Shown here in pieces: positions 62,840 through 64,000 of a stretch of DNA of 64,000 nucleotides. How positions within the stretch are numbered: position 1 is the stretch's first letter; every line of letters begins with the position of its first letter. Source of the stretch: an uncultured Lachnospiraceae bacterium. Its GTDB lineage: Bacteria > Bacillota > Clostridia > Lachnospirales > Lachnospiraceae. The stretch spans positions 1 to 64,000 of the forward strand of contig CADACD010000005.1 of the NCBI GenBank assembly GCA_902786365.1, read 5' to 3'. A model generated the notes under the pieces. It searched no databases. It saw nothing but the letters and a program-made list of their open reading frames with translations, and had not been told where the DNA came from. The position numbers and the translations under genes are program-made.

Positions 62840-64000
62840 TTACTGTGCAATCAACATCATAATTCGATTGCTTCTCTCAATAAATTTAGTCATTTCTTCC
62901 GGCGACAACTGCTTATGGCTAATGAGAGCAAGGTCATATAACTGCTCACAAATCATATTTGTATTTTCGCCATCTTTATTATTCAAAACATATTTCACTA
63001 AAGCGTTATTTGCATTGAGAACAAGTGTAACATTAGAACCGAACATAGAAGGATCCATGCCTGCCATTCCATACATCTTCATCATATCCTGCATACGTCT
63101 GCTTTCTTCTGATAATGTGACCATAGATGAAATATTCTCGTTCTTAAGCTGTTCTACCTTTACCTCCAATTTATCATTGTTAAGAGCTTTTCTAAATATC
63201 TCTGTGAGTGCATCCGCATTTGCCTTAAATTCCTCACTGTCACTGTCTGCATTTTCATCTTTGAAAGAATCATTCAAATCAGAGTCAATTCTTAAAAATT
63301 TAACACCTTCATTTTTATTCTCAAGATGTGTGATAAACGGCTCATCAATGCTGTGGTCAAGAATGATGGCATCAATGTTTTCTTCACGGAACAGATTAAT
63401 GTACTGACTCTGCTGTATTTCATCTGTTACATAGAAAATAGTATTTTTATGTTTTTCTTCGTTTTCTGCAAGGCATTCAGGAAGAGTGAGATACTTCTTA
63501 TCTATATTCTTAAATAAAATATAGTCATTCATCTTTTCACAGAATTTCTCATCTTTTAAGCACCCGAATTTGATGAACGGACTGATGTCATCCCAGTATT
63601 TCTCATAAGACTCTTTGTCAGTCTTGCACATTCCTGATAATTTATCAGCAACCTTCTTAGTAATATAATCTGAAATCTTTTTTACAAATCCGTCGTTTTG
63701 TAATGCACTTCTCGAAACATTCAACGGCAGATCAGGACAATCAATGACACCCTTTAATAGCATCAAAAATTCAGGAATGACCTCTTTGATATTATCTGCA
63801 ATAAATACCTGATTATTATACAGCTTAATTGTGCCTTCAATTGTATCATACTGGGTATTTAACTTAGGGAAATAGAGAATACCCTTTAAATTAAACGGAT
63901 AATCCATATTTAAGTGAATCCAGAATAATGGCTCTTTATAATCATTGAATACTTTTCTATAGAAATCTTTGTATTCCTCATTCGTGCATTCATTTGGATG
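62840..64000 (-). CDS. htpG: Chaperone HtpG (Hsp90), 5' end outside the window
   Basis: The frame stays open to the window edge, giving the last 386 residues of HtpG. The middle-domain hallmarks EPLFWIHLN, DYPFNLKGILYFPK and IADNIKEVIPEFLMLLKGVIDCPDLPLNVSRSALQND (in pieces) are present, followed by the dimerisation domain ending in KFIERSNRIMMLIAQ. The N-terminal ATPase domain lies beyond position 64000. HtpG is an ATP-dependent folding chaperone in the cytosol. Confidence 0.96.
   Translation of the reverse strand, partial: HPNECTNEEYKDFYRKVFNDYKEPLFWIHLNMDYPFNLKGILYFPKLNTQYDTIEGTIKLYNNQVFIADNIKEVIPEFLMLLKGVIDCPDLPLNVSRSALQNDGFVKKISDYITKKVADKLSGMCKTDKESYEKYWDDISPFIKFGCLKDEKFCEKMNDYILFKNIDKKYLTLPECLAENEEKHKNTIFYVTDEIQQSQYINLFREENIDAIILDHSIDEPFITHLENKNEGVKFLRIDSDLNDSFKDENADSDSEEFKANADALTEIFRKALNNDKLEVKVEQLKNENISSMVTLSEESRRMQDMMKMYGMAGMDPSMFGSNVTLVLNANNALVKYVLNNKDGENTNMICEQLYDLALISHKQLSPEEMTKFIERSNRIMMLIAQ

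Noticed and set aside
1..64000. Prophage, insertion sequence, rRNA or tRNA genes
   Set aside because: No integrase, transposase, phage structural gene, tRNA cloverleaf or rRNA sequence was recognised on either strand. The repeats present are short palindromic elements only.

Overview
The window is a low-GC, AT-rich Gram-positive chromosome segment from a spore-forming, strictly fermentative Clostridia member, most likely a butyrate-producing Lachnospiraceae. The evidence is a complete spoIIIA operon, spoIVB and spo0A, a full acetyl-CoA to butyryl-CoA gene set (thl, crt, hbd, bcd, etfB, etfA), ATP-type PEP carboxykinase and bacterial glycogen synthase. I saw no rRNA, tRNA, phage, insertion sequence or CRISPR array. 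No species is claimed.

Layout. Positions 1-6000 hold two terminator-like hairpins and spoIIIAA to spoIIIAH, the engulfment and feeding-channel genes. Positions 6000-17700 are the classical Firmicutes run asp23-like, nusB, xseA, xseB, ispA, dxs, tlyA, nadK, argR, recN, spoIVB, spo0A. It links isoprenoid supply, DNA repair and sporulation control, and spo0A has an 0A box and its own promoter. Positions 17700-31300 carry glgA, an HD hydrolase, a PF06541 membrane protein, pckA, a fused MacB-like ABC exporter, a DUF1292 protein, birA, a cytoplasmic alpha-amylase and an Xaa-Pro aminopeptidase. Positions 31400-33400 on the minus strand hold four small unrecognised or low-complexity genes; the Cys-rich one has a SigK-like promoter. 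Positions 33480-40110 are the butyrate genes. After these come a DUF3810 metalloprotease-like protein, a MATE exporter and a PHP phosphatase. Positions 44000-52000 are glycolytic (gapA, pgk, tpiA, gpmI), interrupted by a CbbX/SpoVK-type AAA ATPase and a DegV protein. Positions 52000-64000 hold a DUF368 protein, a BrkB protein, a structured RNA leader in front of thiW, a GlgB-like protein, an MscS channel, argH, a pair of U32-like proteins and the 3' part of htpG.

The main surprises are these. The GlgB-like protein at 55408-57942 keeps the branching-enzyme fold but has lost every GH13 catalytic residue and carries a roughly 119-residue Lys/Ala/Thr tail. The thiW gene follows a promoter-driven, about 200-nt structured RNA, possibly of the raiA class, with a 9-bp long-range pairing to the loop of its 3' hairpin. 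Two dispersed palindromic repeat families (R1 with five copies, R2 with three) occupy intergenic spaces. A perfect 19-bp inverted repeat sits directly in front of glgA.

Several starts were moved to an internal codon with a good Shine-Dalgarno (SD) sequence; TTG and GTG starts are frequent. All family names come from motif recognition by eye, without any database search.
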